Source of the DNA: Lolium rigidum
Taxonomy: Eukaryota > Streptophyta > Magnoliopsida > Poales > Poaceae
Length of the DNA: 64,000 nucleotides
Direction of reading: 5' to 3'
NCBI RefSeq assembly: GCF_022539505.1
Contig: NC_061511.1
Location: forward strand, 31,196,620 to 31,260,619
Below the pieces are notes generated by a model that saw nothing but the letters and a program-made list of their open reading frames with translations, made no database searches and was not told the DNA's origin. How positions within the stretch are numbered: position 1 is the first letter of the stretch; every line of letters starts with the position of its first letter. Of this stretch, positions 1 through 11,112 are shown one piece after another. The position numbers and the translations under genes are program-made.

Positions 1-1278
1 GAGATTGCAGTAGATTGTATTTCAGATGTAAAAGAATGGACCGGGGTCCACAATTCACTAGTGGTGTCTCTCCAATAAGATAAATAACATGTTGGGTGAA
101 CAAATTACAGGTGGGCAATTGACAAATAAAGATTCATATACATATCATGATGATCACTATGAGATTTAATCAGTGGCATTACGACAAAGAACATAGACCG
201 CCATCCAAAGATGCATCTATGCCTAAAAAGTCCACCTTCAGTGTTAGCATCCGCACCCCTTCCAAGCATTAAGTTGCAAATAACGTGACAATTGCATTAA
301 GTATGGTGCATAATGTAATCAACACAAATATCCTTAGACAAAGCATTGATGTTTTATCCCTAGTGGCAAAAGCACATCCACAACCTTAGAACTTTCTCGT
401 CACCGTCCCGCATTCAATGGAGGCATGAACCCACTATCGAGCATAAATACTCCCTCTTGGAGTCACAAGTATCAACTTGGCCAGAGCCTCTACTAGCAAC
501 GGAGAGCATGCAAGAACATAAACAACACATATATGATAGATAAATTAATCAACTTGACATAGTACTCAATATTCATCGGATCGCACCAAACACAACATGT
601 AGCATTACAAATAGATGATCCTGATCATGATAGGCAGCTCACAAGATCTAAACATGATAGCACAAGAGGAGAAGACAACCATCTAGCTACTGCTATGGAC
701 CCATAGTCCAAGGATGAACTACTCACGCATCATTCCGGAGGCGGGCATGGTGATGTAGAGCCCTCCAGTGATGATTCCCCTCCCCGGCAGGGTGCCAGAG
801 GCGATCTTCTGAATCCCCCGAGATGGGATTGGCGGCGGCGGCGTCTCTGGAACTTTTTCTGTATTGTGGCTCTCGGTACTAGGGTTTTCGCGACGGAGGG
901 ATTAAGTAGGCGAAGGGGCAGCGCAGGAGGGAACCCGAGGGGCCGACACCATAGGGCGGTGCGCCCCCCTTCCTGGCCGCGCCGCAACGTGGTGTGGCCG
1001 CCTCGTGGCCCCTCTTCGTATCTCCTTCGGTGTTCTGGAAGGCTCCGTGGAAAATAAGACCGTGGGCTTTTGTTTCGTCCAATTCCGAGAATATTTCCTG
1101 TGTAGGATTTCTGAAACCAAAAACAGCAGTAAAACGAGAACCGGCACTTCGGCATCTTGTTAATAGGTTAGTGCCGGAAAATGCATCAAAACATCATAAA
1201 GTGTGAACAAAACATGTAGGTATTGTCATAAAACTAGCATGGAACATAAGAAATTATAGATACGTTGGAGACGTATCA
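1..1278 (-). repeat. Element A 3' LTR (partial)
   Basis: This is the LTR adjoining the polypurine tract. On the minus strand it starts TGATACGTCTCCAACG at 1278. About 310 bp of its far end is outside the window, judging from the complete partner LTR at 4857-6446. The GC-rich block at 780-1030 contains the putative core promoter side of the LTR. Short ORFs in this block on both strands are translations of LTR sequence, not genes. Confidence 0.9.
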
Positions 1279-1317
1279 AGCATCCCCAAGCTTAGTTCCT
1301 ACTCGCCCTCGAGTAGG
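1279..1317 (-). promoter_or_regulatory. Element A polypurine tract and adjoining hairpin
   Basis: On the minus strand a perfect 8-bp stem, CCTACTCG with CGAGTAGG (1298-1317), is followed by AACTAAGCTTGGGGATGC and then the LTR start TGATACG. The purine-rich stretch next to the LTR is the expected primer site for plus-strand DNA synthesis. The hairpin recurs at the same place in elements D, F, IK and J. Confidence 0.7.
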
Positions 1318-3917
1318 TAAACGATAAAAACAATAATTTCTGAAGTGACATGCTACCAACATAATCCTGATCAACATTATTGTAAAGCATATGAGATGAA
1401 TGAAGTGATATATTTGAAGCAATAGTTTGCTAACAAAAAGATAATGACTAAACAACTGAATCATATAGCAAAAACTTTTCATGAATAGTACTTTCAAGAC
1501 AAGCATCAATAAGACTTGCATAAGAGCTAACTCATAAAGCAATAGATTCAAAGTAAGAGGTTTCGAAGCAACACAAAGGATGATTAAGTTTCAGCAATTG
1601 CTTTCAACTTGTAACATGTATATCTCATGGATAATTGTCAACACAAAGTAATATAACAAGTGCAATAAGTAAACATGTAAGAATCAATGAACACAGTTGA
1701 CACAAGTGTTTGCTTCAAAGATAGAAAGAAGTAGGTAAACTGACTCAACATAAAGTAAAAGAAAGGCCCTTCGCAGAGGGAAGCAGGGATTACTCATGTG
1801 CTACAACTTTTTATTTTGAAAACATGGAAACAATTTTGTCAACGGTAGTAATAATTCGTATGTGTTATGCATAAAACCTCTTATAAGTTGCAAGCCTCAT
1901 GCATCGAATACCAATAGTGCCCGCACCTTGTCCTAATTAGCTCGGATTTCCATGGGTTATCATTGCATTACATATGTTTCAACCAAGTGTCACAAAGGGG
2001 TACCTCTATGCCTCCTGTACAAAGGTCCAAGGAGATAGATCGCATTTGATTTCTCAGTTTTGATAGATCTCAACTTGAGGACGTCCATACCGGGACAACA
2101 TAGAAAACAGATAATGGACTCCTCTTTTTAATGCTTAAAGCATTCGATCAACAACAAATAGTATTCTCATAAGAGATTCTGAGGATTAGTGTCCAAACTG
2201 AAACTTCCACCATGATACATGGCTTTGGTTGGCGGCCCAATGTTCTTCTCTAACAATATGCATACTTAAACCATTTAATCATGATAAATGACCCTTACTT
2301 CAGACAAGACGAACATGCATAGCAACTCACATGATATTCAACAAAGGTGTAACAGTTGATGTCGTCCCCAGAAACATGGTGACCGCTCAACAAGCAACTT
2401 ATAAGAACTAAGATACATAGCAACATATTCATCACCACAATAGTTTTTAAGCTATTTTCCGATGAGCTATGTATTGTAAAGACAAAGTAATGAAATTTTA
2501 AAGTAGCACGCAAGCAATTTACTTTGGAATGGCAGAAAAATACCACATATAGGTAGTTATGGTGGACACAAATGGCATGGGTTTTGGCTCAAGGTTTTTG
2601 GATGCACGAGAAGCATTTCCTCTCGCACAAGGCTTTGGCTAGCAAGGTTGTTTGAAGCAAACACAAGTATGAACCGGTACAGCAAAAACTTACACAAGAA
2701 CATATTGCAAGCATTATAAGACTCTGCACTGTCTTCCTTGTTGTCCAAACACTTTCACCAGAAAATATCTAGACTTAGAGAGACCAATCATGCAAACCAA
2801 ATTTCAACAAGCTCTACGGTAGTTCACCACTAATAGATTTAAACTACATCAAGAGCTTAAACATGATCTATGAGAGCTCAAAACAATTTCCAAGTATCAA
2901 ATTATTCAAGACCATATACCATTTACCACACGAAGCATTTTCTGTTTCCAACCAAATAGCAATCAACGAAGCGGTTTTCAACTTCGCCATGAACATTAAA
3001 GTAAAGCTAAGAACACCAGTGTTCAATATGAAAAAGCGGAGCGTGTCTCTCTCCAAAACAAGGATTGTTGGGATCCGAATTTATTCAAACCAAAACAAAA
3101 ATAAAAACAAACAGACGCTCCAAGTAAAGCACATAAGATGTGACGGAATAAAAATATAGTTTCACTAGAGGTGAGCTGATAAGTTGTCGATGAAGAAGGG
3201 GATGCCTTGGGCATCCCCAAGCTTAGATGCTTGAGTCTTCTTGAAATATGCAAGGATGAACCACGGGGGCATCCCCAAGCTTAGACTTTTCACTCTTCTT
3301 GATCATATCATATCATCCTCCTCTCTTGACCCTTGAAAACTTCCTCCACACCAAACTTAAAGCAAACTCATTAGAGGGTTAGTGCATAATCAAAAATTCA
3401 TATGTTCAGAGAGGACACAATCATTCTTAACACTTCTGGATATTACCCAAGGCTACTGAAAGTTAATGGAACAAAGAAATCCACTCAACAAAGTAAAAGA
3501 GGCAATGCGAAATAAAAAAGGTAGAATCTGTCAAAAGAGAACAGTCCGTAAAGACGAATTTTACTGAGGCACTTAACTTGCTCAGATGGAAAAACTCAAA
3601 ACTAATGAAAGTTGCGTACATATCTGAGGATCATGCATGAATTTTCGCTGATTTTTTTTGATTCTTCTACAGAGAGAAAAATGCGAATTCGTAGACAGAC
3701 AGCAAATCTGTTTCTGCGCAGAAATCCAAATCTAGTATCAACCTTCTATTAGAGACTTTACTTGGCACAATAACATGATAAGGAGAGGTTGCTACAGTAG
3801 TAACAACTTCCAAGACTCAACAAAACAGTAGTAAAAATAAAAAATAAAAACAACATGGGTTATCTTCCAAGAAGTGCTTTTCTTTAACGCCTTTCAGCTA
3901 GACGCAGAAAGTGCAAA
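1318..3917 (-). other. Element A long 3' untranslated region
   Basis: About 2.6 kb between the ORF stop and the polypurine tract. It has no ORF with family resemblance, only short shadow frames. It aligns by eye throughout with the 3' UTRs of elements D, IK and J. A shared motif GCATCCCCAAGCTTAG occurs twice near 3209-3284 and again at the polypurine tract. No RNA gene is recognised. Confidence 0.65.
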
Positions 3918-4646
3918 TCAAGTAACATCAAGAGAAGAAGCATCGACATCATAATTTTCCTTACAAACACAACTTGTCGCAGAGGGTACCTTAGATGCTC
4001 CATTATCTAAATTTCCCATGGTGGTACTAAGGGTTTTATCAATTTTAGGCTTATAATAATTCTTTGGTTTAGGCACCTTAGAGACATACATGAATTTTTG
4101 CTCTTTACCCACATAAGATTTCTCCTTAAACTTAAGAGAAGAAAAAGTTGAACCAAAGGTTCCCATAGCTTCTTCAAGTTCACTAATCCTATTGGTTTGA
4201 TTATCATGGATAGCACAAGTTTCTAGGATAGCAATTCTTTCATTAATTTCTCCTAGGGATTTATCAAGTTTATTAGTATTATCAAATAATATTCCCAATT
4301 TAGTCTCAACACTTGGAAGATTTTTCTCTATGGCTTCCAACTTTTTCATGACATCCTCAAGAGAGATTTCAATTTTAACTTCATTAACAGGTGGTATTCG
4401 AACTAGACTCTCAATGATGCAACTAGCTTCTAAAGCAGGAGTACGTAGGAAATTACCCCCTGAAAGAGTATCAAGAACATACCTATTCCAGCTAGATATA
4501 CCAACATAACAGTTCCTAAGGAGGATAATAGTGGAGTGTTTCTTAGTGCACCTATGATGAGCATCACTAATTCTATACCAAGCATCTTTAAAACTTTCTC
4601 CACCTTGTTGCTTAAAAGAACGAACTTCAACTTCAGGATTACTCAT
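3918..4646 (-). CDS. Element A shortened gag-like ORF (242 codons)
   Basis: The start ATG occupies the same place after the leader as the ORF starts of D and J. Residues about 10-80 (from SFKQQGGESF through GGNFLRTPALEA) keep the spacing of W, FY/CY, GI/GL, R, LD and GG seen in the Athila capsid region of the longer ORFs in I and J. The conserved N-terminal half of the capsid (the region around PFSLRGRAKDW) is absent. Residues about 95-165 are rich in heptad-like L/I/E/K and may form a coiled coil. There is no zinc knuckle and no DLGA protease motif. The last residues, YDVDASSLDVT, are identical in kind to the C-terminus of the much longer gag-protease of element I, so the tail is shared although the bodies differ. 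The frame is open, without internal stops. Function is unproven; it may be an expressed capsid-like accessory or simply a deletion remnant. Confidence 0.7.
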   Translation of the reverse strand: MSNPEVEVRSFKQQGGESFKDAWYRISDAHHRCTKKHSTIILLRNCYVGISSWNRYVLDTLSGGNFLRTPALEASCIIESLVRIPPVNEVKIEISLEDVMKKLEAIEKNLPSVETKLGILFDNTNKLDKSLGEINERIAILETCAIHDNQTNRISELEEAMGTFGSTFSSLKFKEKSYVGKEQKFMYVSKVPKPKNYYKPKIDKTLSTTMGNLDNGASKVPSATSCVCKENYDVDASSLDVT

Positions 4647-4826
4647 TTTAGCAATAGTAAAATTAAACTAAGCAAACAGAATAAAATAAAGTAAAAACAA
4701 GTAACTAATTTTTTTGTGTTTTTGATATAAAGCAAACAAGACAGAAAATAAAATAAACTAAAGCAAGACAATAAACAAAGTAAAGAGATTGGATGTGAGA
4801 GACTCCCCTTGCAGCGTGTCTTGATC

Positions 4827-4843
4827 TCCCCGGCAACGGCGCC
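4827..4843 (-). promoter_or_regulatory. Element A primer-binding site (tRNA-Asp type)
   Basis: The minus strand reads GGCGCCGTTGCCGGGGA, 13 bp inside the 5' LTR boundary. It matches the Athila-type PBS complementary to the 3' end of plant tRNA-Asp, except that the first T of the usual TGGCGCC is changed (plus strand ends GCCG rather than GCCA). Confidence 0.85.
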
Positions 4844-4856
4844 GTAAAACGAGTCT

Positions 4857-6446
4857 TGATGGCGCGTGATGCACACGTCCGTTGGGAACCCCAAGAGGAA
4901 GGTGTGATGCGCACAGCAGAAGTTTTCCCTCAGTAAGAAACCAAGGTTATCGAACCAGTAGGAGACGAAGGCCACGTGAAGGTTGTTGGTGGAGGAGTGT
5001 AGTGCGGCGCAACACCAGGGATTCTGGCGCCAATGTGGAACCTGCACAACACCATCAAAATATTTTGCCCCAACTTAATAGTGAGGTTGTCAATCTCACC
5101 GGCTTTCTATAAACAAAGGATTAAAGGTATGGTGTGGAGAATGATGTTTGTTTGCAAAGAACAACAGAGAACAGTGATTGCAATAGATTGTATTTCAGAT
5201 GTAAAAGAATGGACCGGGGTCCACAGTTTACTAGTGGTGTCTCTCCAATAAGATAAATAACATGCTGGGTGAACAAATTACAGGTGGGCAATTGATAGAA
5301 TAGAGATTCATACACATATCATGATGACTACTATGAGATTTAATCAGGGCATTACGACAAAGAACATAGACCGCCATCCAAACATGCATCTATGCCTAAA
5401 AAGTCCACCTTCGATGTTAGCATCCGCACCCTTCCAAGTATTAAGTTGCAAACAACAGACAATTGCATTAAGTATGATGCGTAATGTAATCAACACAAAT
5501 ATCCTTAGACAAAGCATAGGTGTTTTATCCCTAGTGGCAACAGCACATCCACAACCTTAGAACTTTCTGTCACTGTCCCAGATTCAATGGAGGCATGAAC
5601 CCACTATCGAGCATAAATACTCCCTCTTGGAGTCACAAGTATCAACTTGGCCAGAGCCTATACTAGCAACGGAGAGCATACAAGAACATAAACAACACAT
5701 ATATGATAGATCAATTAATCAACTTGACATAGTACTTAATATTCATCGGATCCCACCAAACACAACATGTAGCATTACAAATAGATGATCCTGATCATGA
5801 TAGGCAGCTCACAAGATCTAAAGATGATAGCACAAGAGGAGAAGACAACCATCTAGCTACTGCTATGCACCCATAGTCCAAGGATGAACTAGTCACGCAT
5901 CATTCCGGAGGCGGGCATGGTGATGTAGAGCCCTCCGGTGATGATTCCCCTCTCCGACAGGGTGCCGGAGGCGATCTCCTGAATCCCCCGAGATGGGATT
6001 GGCGGCGGCGGCGTCTCTGGAACTTTTTCCGTATCGTGGCTCTCGGTACTAGGGTTTTCGCGACGGAGGGATTAAGTAGGCGAAGGGCAGCGCAGGGGGG
6101 CACCCGAGGGGCCCACACCATAGGGCGGCGTGCCCCCCTTCCTGGCCACGCCGACACGTGGTGTGGCCGCCTCGTGGCCCCTCTCCGTATCTCCTTCGGT
6201 GTTCTGGAAGGCTCCATGGAAAATAAGACCGTGTGCTTTTGTTTCGTCCAATTCCGAGAATATTTCCTGTGTAGGATTTCTGAAACCAAAAACAGCAGAA
6301 AACAGGAACTGGTGCTTCGGCATCTTGTTAATAGGTTAGTGCCGGAAAATGCATCAAAACATCATAAAGTGTGAACAAAACATGTAGGTATTTTCATAAA
6401 ACTAGCATGGAACATAAGAAATTATAGATACGTTGGAGACGTATCA
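4857..6446 (-). repeat. Element A 5' LTR (1590 bp, complete)
   Basis: Plus-strand boundaries are TGATGGCGCG at 4857 and GACGTATCA at 6446, giving TG...CA-type ends on the minus strand. It is the same length as the 5' LTR of element D. A GC-rich block (5930-6200) precedes a TATA-like CTTAAT motif. Scattered substitutions and short indels separate it from the partner LTR at 1-1278, so A is not a very recent insertion. Confidence 0.9.
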
Positions 6447-7024
6447 CCTCCCTCCCTGGAATGACTCTCTCATTGGAAAGTTGAAGTAGTTCACCTCTTT
6501 TCGGACAACAAAGCCAACTCCACCGGTGTCGAAGGATCCACTGCTACCGTTATAGAGTTTGACGAAGATAATCTTTTTCCACAAGCCCAAGTGAGGATCA
6601 ATGCCGAGAAAAGCCTCACAAAGGGTGATAAAAATCGCGAGATGGAGAATAGAATTTGGGGTTAACTGCCATAGCTGGATCCCGTACAAGTACAGAAGGC
6701 GCCAAAGAAACTCGTGGGCAGGCAAGGATAATCCGCGATACAAGAATGCTGCAAACATTACGGTAAAACCGGTAAGAGGATTGGGGCGAGAGGCTAAACC
6801 TGGTAAGATGACATTCCCTTCTCCAGGGGGATAATGCCAACGCTGCGTGCCTTCTTCTCGTCGCTTTTCGACATTGTCGAAGCGGGCCAATCACCGGGGG
6901 CATCCTTGGCCACTGCGGCGGAAGCCTCCGGCGCAACCTTCTTTGTTGCATGTGCGGTTGCCTTGGGGATGGTGCTGCTTGAAGTAACACCGGCGACAGC
7001 AACAGATCCCTCCTTCTTCACCAT
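6447..7024 (-). pseudogene. Element B antisense ORF, 5' part (Transposase_28-like), broken
   Basis: The minus-strand frame starting at 7024 (MVKKEGSVAVAG...) runs through an Ala/Lys-rich N-terminus to about 6800. The reading then shifts to the frame that encodes FTVMFAAFLYRGLSLPAHEF and GIQLWQLTPNSILHLAIFIT. These phrases belong to the plant 'putative gypsy-type transposon' (Transposase_28-like) family known as the antisense ORF of Tat retrotransposons. The gene is therefore frameshifted, and it is cut off by the insertion of element A at 6446/6447. It is antisense to element B's own gag-pol direction. The role of these ORFs is unknown. Identification rests on recalled family phrases, without a search. 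Confidence 0.7.
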
Positions 7025-8023
7025 CTTGGAATATGTTTAAGAGCTGATGGTGGATTGAATCACGGTGGTGGTGGTGGCGTGGTAGTTGTGAGAGGGAAGA
7101 ACGAAGGAAGAAGAAAGCAGTGAAAGGGAGAACAGAGGGAGTAAAACCTATGTTTTCCTTTATAAGAGGGGGAGTTACCAAGGATTTGATCCAAAGGATG
7201 TGCATTAGGTTACCACGTGTCATCAAGACCATCACGCCAAAGGACAATTACCCCCACCGCGCGCGAAAATCGAGGAGACGCCTCGGTCAACACGCAAGGA
7301 TCAGTCATTTCCTAACTGACTGCGCAGAAGTAGGGGTGGGCCTGTTAAGTCACGTCCTGTCAATCGGGCCACCGCAGAAGCCACATCACTGATGATGTCA
7401 CCAAACATATTGACTCCTCATGAAGCATTCGAAGGAATGTACAACATTGAGTTGCTTGACTTGAGTCTGCGCACGGTTGCAAGCATCCTTCCCTAGACTC
7501 GGGGGCTACTCCCATCGGGAGCGTTGGACGTGCACCCGATAAAAATTATTTAAGACTAGGGGCCAAGCCCGAAGATTTCAAAAGATCCAGGATCAAGCCC
7601 GATGACTTGATTCTGAGTAGAGTAACGTTGTTTCGCCATCGGCAGTTAACCAAAGATCGGTTTATCGAGTAAAACTGGGCACGTTACTCCTATCCCTTAC
7701 GTACTATCATACTACATGACTTCATTCGACGTTTTAAAAGGACCCGATATAGAAAAACAATCGGATGATTATGAAAATTTAGAAAAATATCGGTATCAGA
7801 ATCTTCGAGTAGTACAACTAGAGTCTACGCACGATTGCAAGCATCCGTCCCTAGACTCGGGGCTACTCCCATCGTGAGCGCTGAACACGCACCCGATAAA
7901 AAGTGATTTCAACTTCAAAATGATTAGAAAGGATCAAGTCTTTTCGACAAGTATGGATATTGGACAGAAGGCGATTATAGTACCTGCCTGAAGCTTTACT
8001 TCGGCCAGTCACTCGGGGGCTAC
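7025..8023 (+). other. Element B 3' noncoding region
   Basis: No supported gene. It contains at least three CTCGGGGGCTAC-type motifs (about 7498, 7857 and 8011) associated with repeats of the phrase GAGTCT(A/G)CGCACG(A/G)TTGCAAGCATCC. This is an internal partial duplication of about 350 bp, typical of the 3' end of Tat elements. The last motif directly precedes the LTR and probably serves as the polypurine tract. Confidence 0.55.
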
Positions 8024-8336
8024 TGATGTGGGCATTACCCTTCGGGTAACCAACATTAGGCTACCTCCTATGGGCCAACCAGGGGTCCATGAACACTGCT
8101 CAACGACCAAGGTGGGCCCATACGACGGTTCCAACAAAGAAGGTTCATCCGAAGAAGGATTCTTGACGAACAAGGCAAGAAGACGTTAAACAAGGAAAGA
8201 TTAGAGTAGATCTCTTTGTAACCTAGTCGAATCCAGACAGAACTCTCAAGACCTAGTCTGCAATATAAGGGCCAAGCGAGGGTCTGTCGGAGAAGAACTT
8301 CAACAAATAGATTCACCGCAAGTCAGGAGCTAGGAC
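8024..8336 (+). repeat. Element B 3' LTR (end uncertain)
   Basis: Begins TGATGTGGGCATTACCC immediately after the CTCGGGGGCTAC tract. A TATA-like CAATATAAGG lies near 8261. The right end cannot be fixed because the integrase frame of element C resumes somewhere between about 8320 and 8340 and no clear terminal CA with a target duplication is visible. Confidence 0.5.
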
Positions 8337-8339
8337 CGA

Positions 8340-9082
8340 TGGGCACACAGCCATCAAATTTCTAAAGGACATCATCTTGCGGTATGGTTACCCGCACATC
8401 ATCATAACAGATAATGGCTCAAACTTTGCCGAAGGAGAATTCAAGTGGTTTTGTGAGGATAACAGAATCCGGTTGGATCCAGCCTCAGTGGCACACCCAC
8501 AGGCTAATGGCCAAGTGGAAAGGATGAATGCGCTCGTGCTGTCCGGTATAAAACCTCGGCTTATCGAGCCACTCGAAAATACGCCAGGATGTTGGCTTGA
8601 TGAACTACCATCTGTGCTGTGGAGTATAAGAACCACACCAAACCGGTCAACCGGCTACACACCATTTTTTATGGTATATGGAGCAGAAGCGGTCATACCA
8701 ACCGACATTATCCATGACTCACCACGAGTTAAACTCTATACAGAGGAAGAGGTCAAAGAGGCCAGAGAAAATGATGTCGATTTGCTCGAGGAACAAAGAG
8801 AGCTGGCATTGGCAAGATCGGCCATATACCAACAAAACCTCAGACGCTATCCCAAGGGTATTCCAAGAAGGAGACCTGGTGTTACGTCTAGTGTAGCGCA
8901 CTGAAGGAAGGCACAATCTTTCACCCCCATGGGAGGGACCTTTCATTGTGAGCAAGGCTCTGCACAATGATGCCTATTACCTGATAGACACACAGGAGCC
9001 CAAGGACGGAAAGAAGGACAGGTTAGGAGAAGAGACCAAACGCCCGTGGAACATAGCCCTACTTCGCCCTTTCTATTCCTGA
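8340..9082 (+). pseudogene. Element C integrase, C-terminal part, with frameshift and nonsense codon
   Basis: The open frame begins in GHTAIKFLKDI and carries the second and third residues of the retroviral integrase D,D(35)E triad. The D is in TDNGSNF (about 8411) and the E in NGQVERMN (about 8520), with exactly 35 residues between them. The first catalytic D and the zinc-binding HHCC domain lie upstream of the break made by element B. At about 8850 the frame shifts; the continuation (VFQEGDLVLRLV) meets a TAG near 8894 and then runs on through PPWEGPFIVSKALHNDAYYLI to a natural stop at 9080-9082 after LLRPFYS. The gene is the Ty3/Gypsy strand-transfer integrase, dead here by truncation, frameshift and stop. 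Confidence 0.85.
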
Positions 9083-9777
9083 AGATGTAATGTAAGGGGT
9101 TCTTTTTTGTACCTTATATGCTATCAACAAACATGCCGACACCTCGAATGTATCTCGGGGACTGCCTTTACCGGAATTGCATGCAATGTGTTTATTTTTT
9201 CTGTATACCGGTTTCTTTATTTGAAATTTTTTTTCGGTTCAGTAGTGTGTTTAACCTAAGGGTAAATCTTCGACTCTGCTGCTGTCCGCAGCCCGGCTTC
9301 ATGGCAAGCAAGATAAGCCGGAAGGATTGGAACACATGAAAAACGGAAAAGGGAACCAAAACAAACAATCCGGAAAAAGTTTAACTAACCCCAGTTATAC
9401 CGATTTTTTGTGAAATATTTTGAGTTTTTTCTCTAAGTTTGAGAAAATGCCTGCTTCGCAAAAGAACTTTGGGCCTCATACGGCAAACACCCAAAAGAGG
9501 TAGACAGAGCCAAAGCAAAAGAACCAAGCATGTATCAAATTGAACTCGGGAATGAATCCGGAGTCTTCACCACGAAAGAAAACAAACCGGAAAGGTTTCC
9601 GTTAAACCAAACTTAGCAAGTTAAAGCATAATAAGATTAAAGGTTAAAATGTGCAAACCTATTATGCTACTGCAGTTCATCACAACCAAAAGGACTTAAA
9701 CTATATAATACATCTCCTCACCCGGCATACCGGGGGAATTTCATGACATTGTTTTATCATAAGACAGGATCAAAGTT
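9083..9777 (+). other. Element C spacer between integrase and antisense gene
   Basis: About 700 bp with no supported gene. It is AT-rich around 9190-9240 and carries CTCGGGGACTGCC at about 9155, a relative of the CTCGGGGACTA motif found in the intron repeats and before the 3' LTR of the same element. Confidence 0.4.
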
Positions 9778-11112
9778 TCACTGATAGAGCGGAGATGAGC
9801 TCTCCGGGGCTTCTTCGGTAATGATGGGGGCTTGTTCAACAACAATGGGTTCTTCGGGGGCTTGTCCAGGCAGCAGGTTCCTCAGCAGCTCGCTCGGGGT
9901 TACCGGCAGCTGGTTCTTCGGGAGCGTTGACAACAGCGTCTTCTTCTTCGGCTTCGCCATCTCCGGCTTCTTCCTCCTCCTCTTCATCATCAGTGAACTC
10001 TTCTTTAAAGTCAGGAGGAGGAGGAGGGATGAAGGTGCTGGTAGAGGCATAGCCTGCGAGGCGATAAGCCCGGTCGCGGCGCGCGACAGCTTTTTCCGGA
10101 TCGGTGTTGGTGGGGGCATCACCACGCATGCTGTGCAGCGCGTCCAAGTCCAGACCCTCATACCAGGAACAGGCAAAGCGCAGTGCGGTATCAGCTCCGG
10201 CATGAGCAGCAGAATGCCGCCACTCGCTCAGCCGCCTACCGGTTTCTAGGAGCCGCTCAGCGAGGGAGCCGGTGTTCTCTGGAACGGGCTCCCCAGGGCA
10301 AAGGCACTTGAAGGCTGCGACGGCAACATCTGGCAGCCGGGCAAGATGCCGGTCAACAATCCGCATGTGCGAGATGCGGGAGTACACAAGGAGGCGATCC
10401 TTTGTGGTCCAGGGGCGTTGGCATCAACCAATTTCTCGACCCAGTTCTTGGCGACGGTAGCCTCGGCGCGGGTCTGGGAATCCAGGAAGAATTCTATACA
10501 AAGATCAAAAGAAGCCGGTGTAAGAACAAATCGGTAAGAAAAGAAAGCTTGTAAAGCAAAAGGCAAGAAAACTTACTCAGTGCTTTGTCATCAACGTCCT
10601 TGACCATGGCATCAAGGCCAGACTGGACCGCCACGAGCTCCTCGTTCTGCTCCTTCTCCTGCTGCTGCAGCTTCCTCTTGTCCTCAAGCTCCCGGCGTAG
10701 CTGCTCCTCAGCATCAGAAAATTGCTTCCGGGCCTCCTCGACCTTGGCGTCGCCGGCAGTGATGGCCTCCTTCAGCGCCCTGGCGTGCTGCAGCCCAGCC
10801 TAGATCAGTTGATCCTTGAGGTTGGCGGTTTCATCTTGCTGGGCTTTCAGGTCACGCTGGTACTGGACGGACAACTTCTCCTTTTCAGCTGAAATCCGGA
10901 ATGGATTGAGTTAGTAGAAAAATATAACAACGGAAGAAAAAACCGACAAATCCGGCTTACCTTTAAGCGCGGTAACTTGGCCAGTGAGGTCGTCCAGGGA
11001 AGCTTCCGGCAGAGTGGCTGCGCAAAAGAAACGTGTTAACAAAGTTCATCAAAGGGAAAGCCGGTACAAAAGTAGCTGGTAGGCTAAAACAAACCTTGGC
11101 ACTGGCTGTGGG
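9778..11112 (-). pseudogene. Element C antisense gene, 3' exons
   Basis: Minus-strand coding blocks separated by small GT-AG introns. The terminal exon (to about 10493) encodes RLPDVAVAAFKCLCPGEPVP, then a phrase around ETGRRLSEWRHSAAHAG, then an acidic Glu/Asp-rich tail near 9940-10010. Upstream exons encode a charged helical region. Visible introns: 10494-10576, 10889-10960 and 11018-11094 (donors GTAAGT, GTAAGC and GTTTGT; acceptors ending AG). The block is interrupted at 11112/11113 by element D and resumes at 17796. The minus-strand reading is frameshifted near 9880-10010. These proteins are known companions of Tat elements; the function is unknown. Confidence 0.6.
11108..11112. repeat. 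Target site duplication of element D, left copy (GTGGG)
   Basis: GTGGG directly precedes TGATACGTCC at 11113 and is repeated at 17796-17800 directly after the LTR end CATCA. Confidence 0.93.

Larger units (their letters stand above)
1..6446 (-). mobile_element. Element A: non-autonomous Athila-like Ty3/Gypsy retrotransposon (left end outside window)
   Basis: Seen: two copies of the same about 1.59-kb LTR in minus orientation (1-1278, cut by the window edge, and 4857-6446) flank a 3.58-kb internal region. A primer-binding site complementary to plant tRNA-Asp lies next to the 5' LTR, and a purine tract AAGCTTGGGGATGC (minus strand) lies next to the 3' LTR. The only long ORF is a shortened gag-like frame; there is no room for protease, reverse transcriptase or integrase. 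Known: a tRNA-Asp PBS and long LTRs fit the Athila lineage, which in Triticeae includes very abundant families of the Fatima/Sabrina/Sumana type; I cannot decide the family. It interrupts the antisense gene of element B at 6446/6447. The right-hand target site would be CCTCC; its partner is off-window. Confidence 0.88.
6447..8336 (+). mobile_element. Element B: Tat-lineage Ty3/Gypsy 3' part (right boundary approximate)
   Basis: Only the 3' end is present: the antisense ORF (to 7024), about 1 kb of 3' noncoding DNA with repeated CTCGGGGGCTACTCCC-like motifs, and a short LTR beginning at 8024. The left part is cut by element A and lies outside the window. The element interrupts the integrase gene of element C. 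Known: Tat elements of grasses carry an additional ORF on the opposite strand between pol and the 3' LTR, often with a Transposase_28-type domain. The orientation follows from the purine tract CTCGGGGGCTAC directly before the LTR start. Confidence 0.7.

Noticed and set aside
730..1155. Arg/Pro-rich ORFs over the GC-rich LTR block (also near 5900-6374, 11236-11642, 16356-16758, 42045-42272, 44734-45067, 51265-51595, 57739-58072)
   Set aside because: The same sequence occurs in every LTR copy in both directions with varying frames; it is the LTR promoter region, not coding.
1261..1278. TACGTTGGAGACGTATCA, which looks like a small palindromic regulatory site
   Set aside because: It is the conserved LTR terminus (ACGT...ACGTATCA) of this family, seen in every LTR here.
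6794..7024. An independent small host gene (76 codons, Ala/Lys-rich)
   Set aside because: It is the N-terminal part of the Tat antisense ORF, separated from the conserved block only by a frameshift near 6800.
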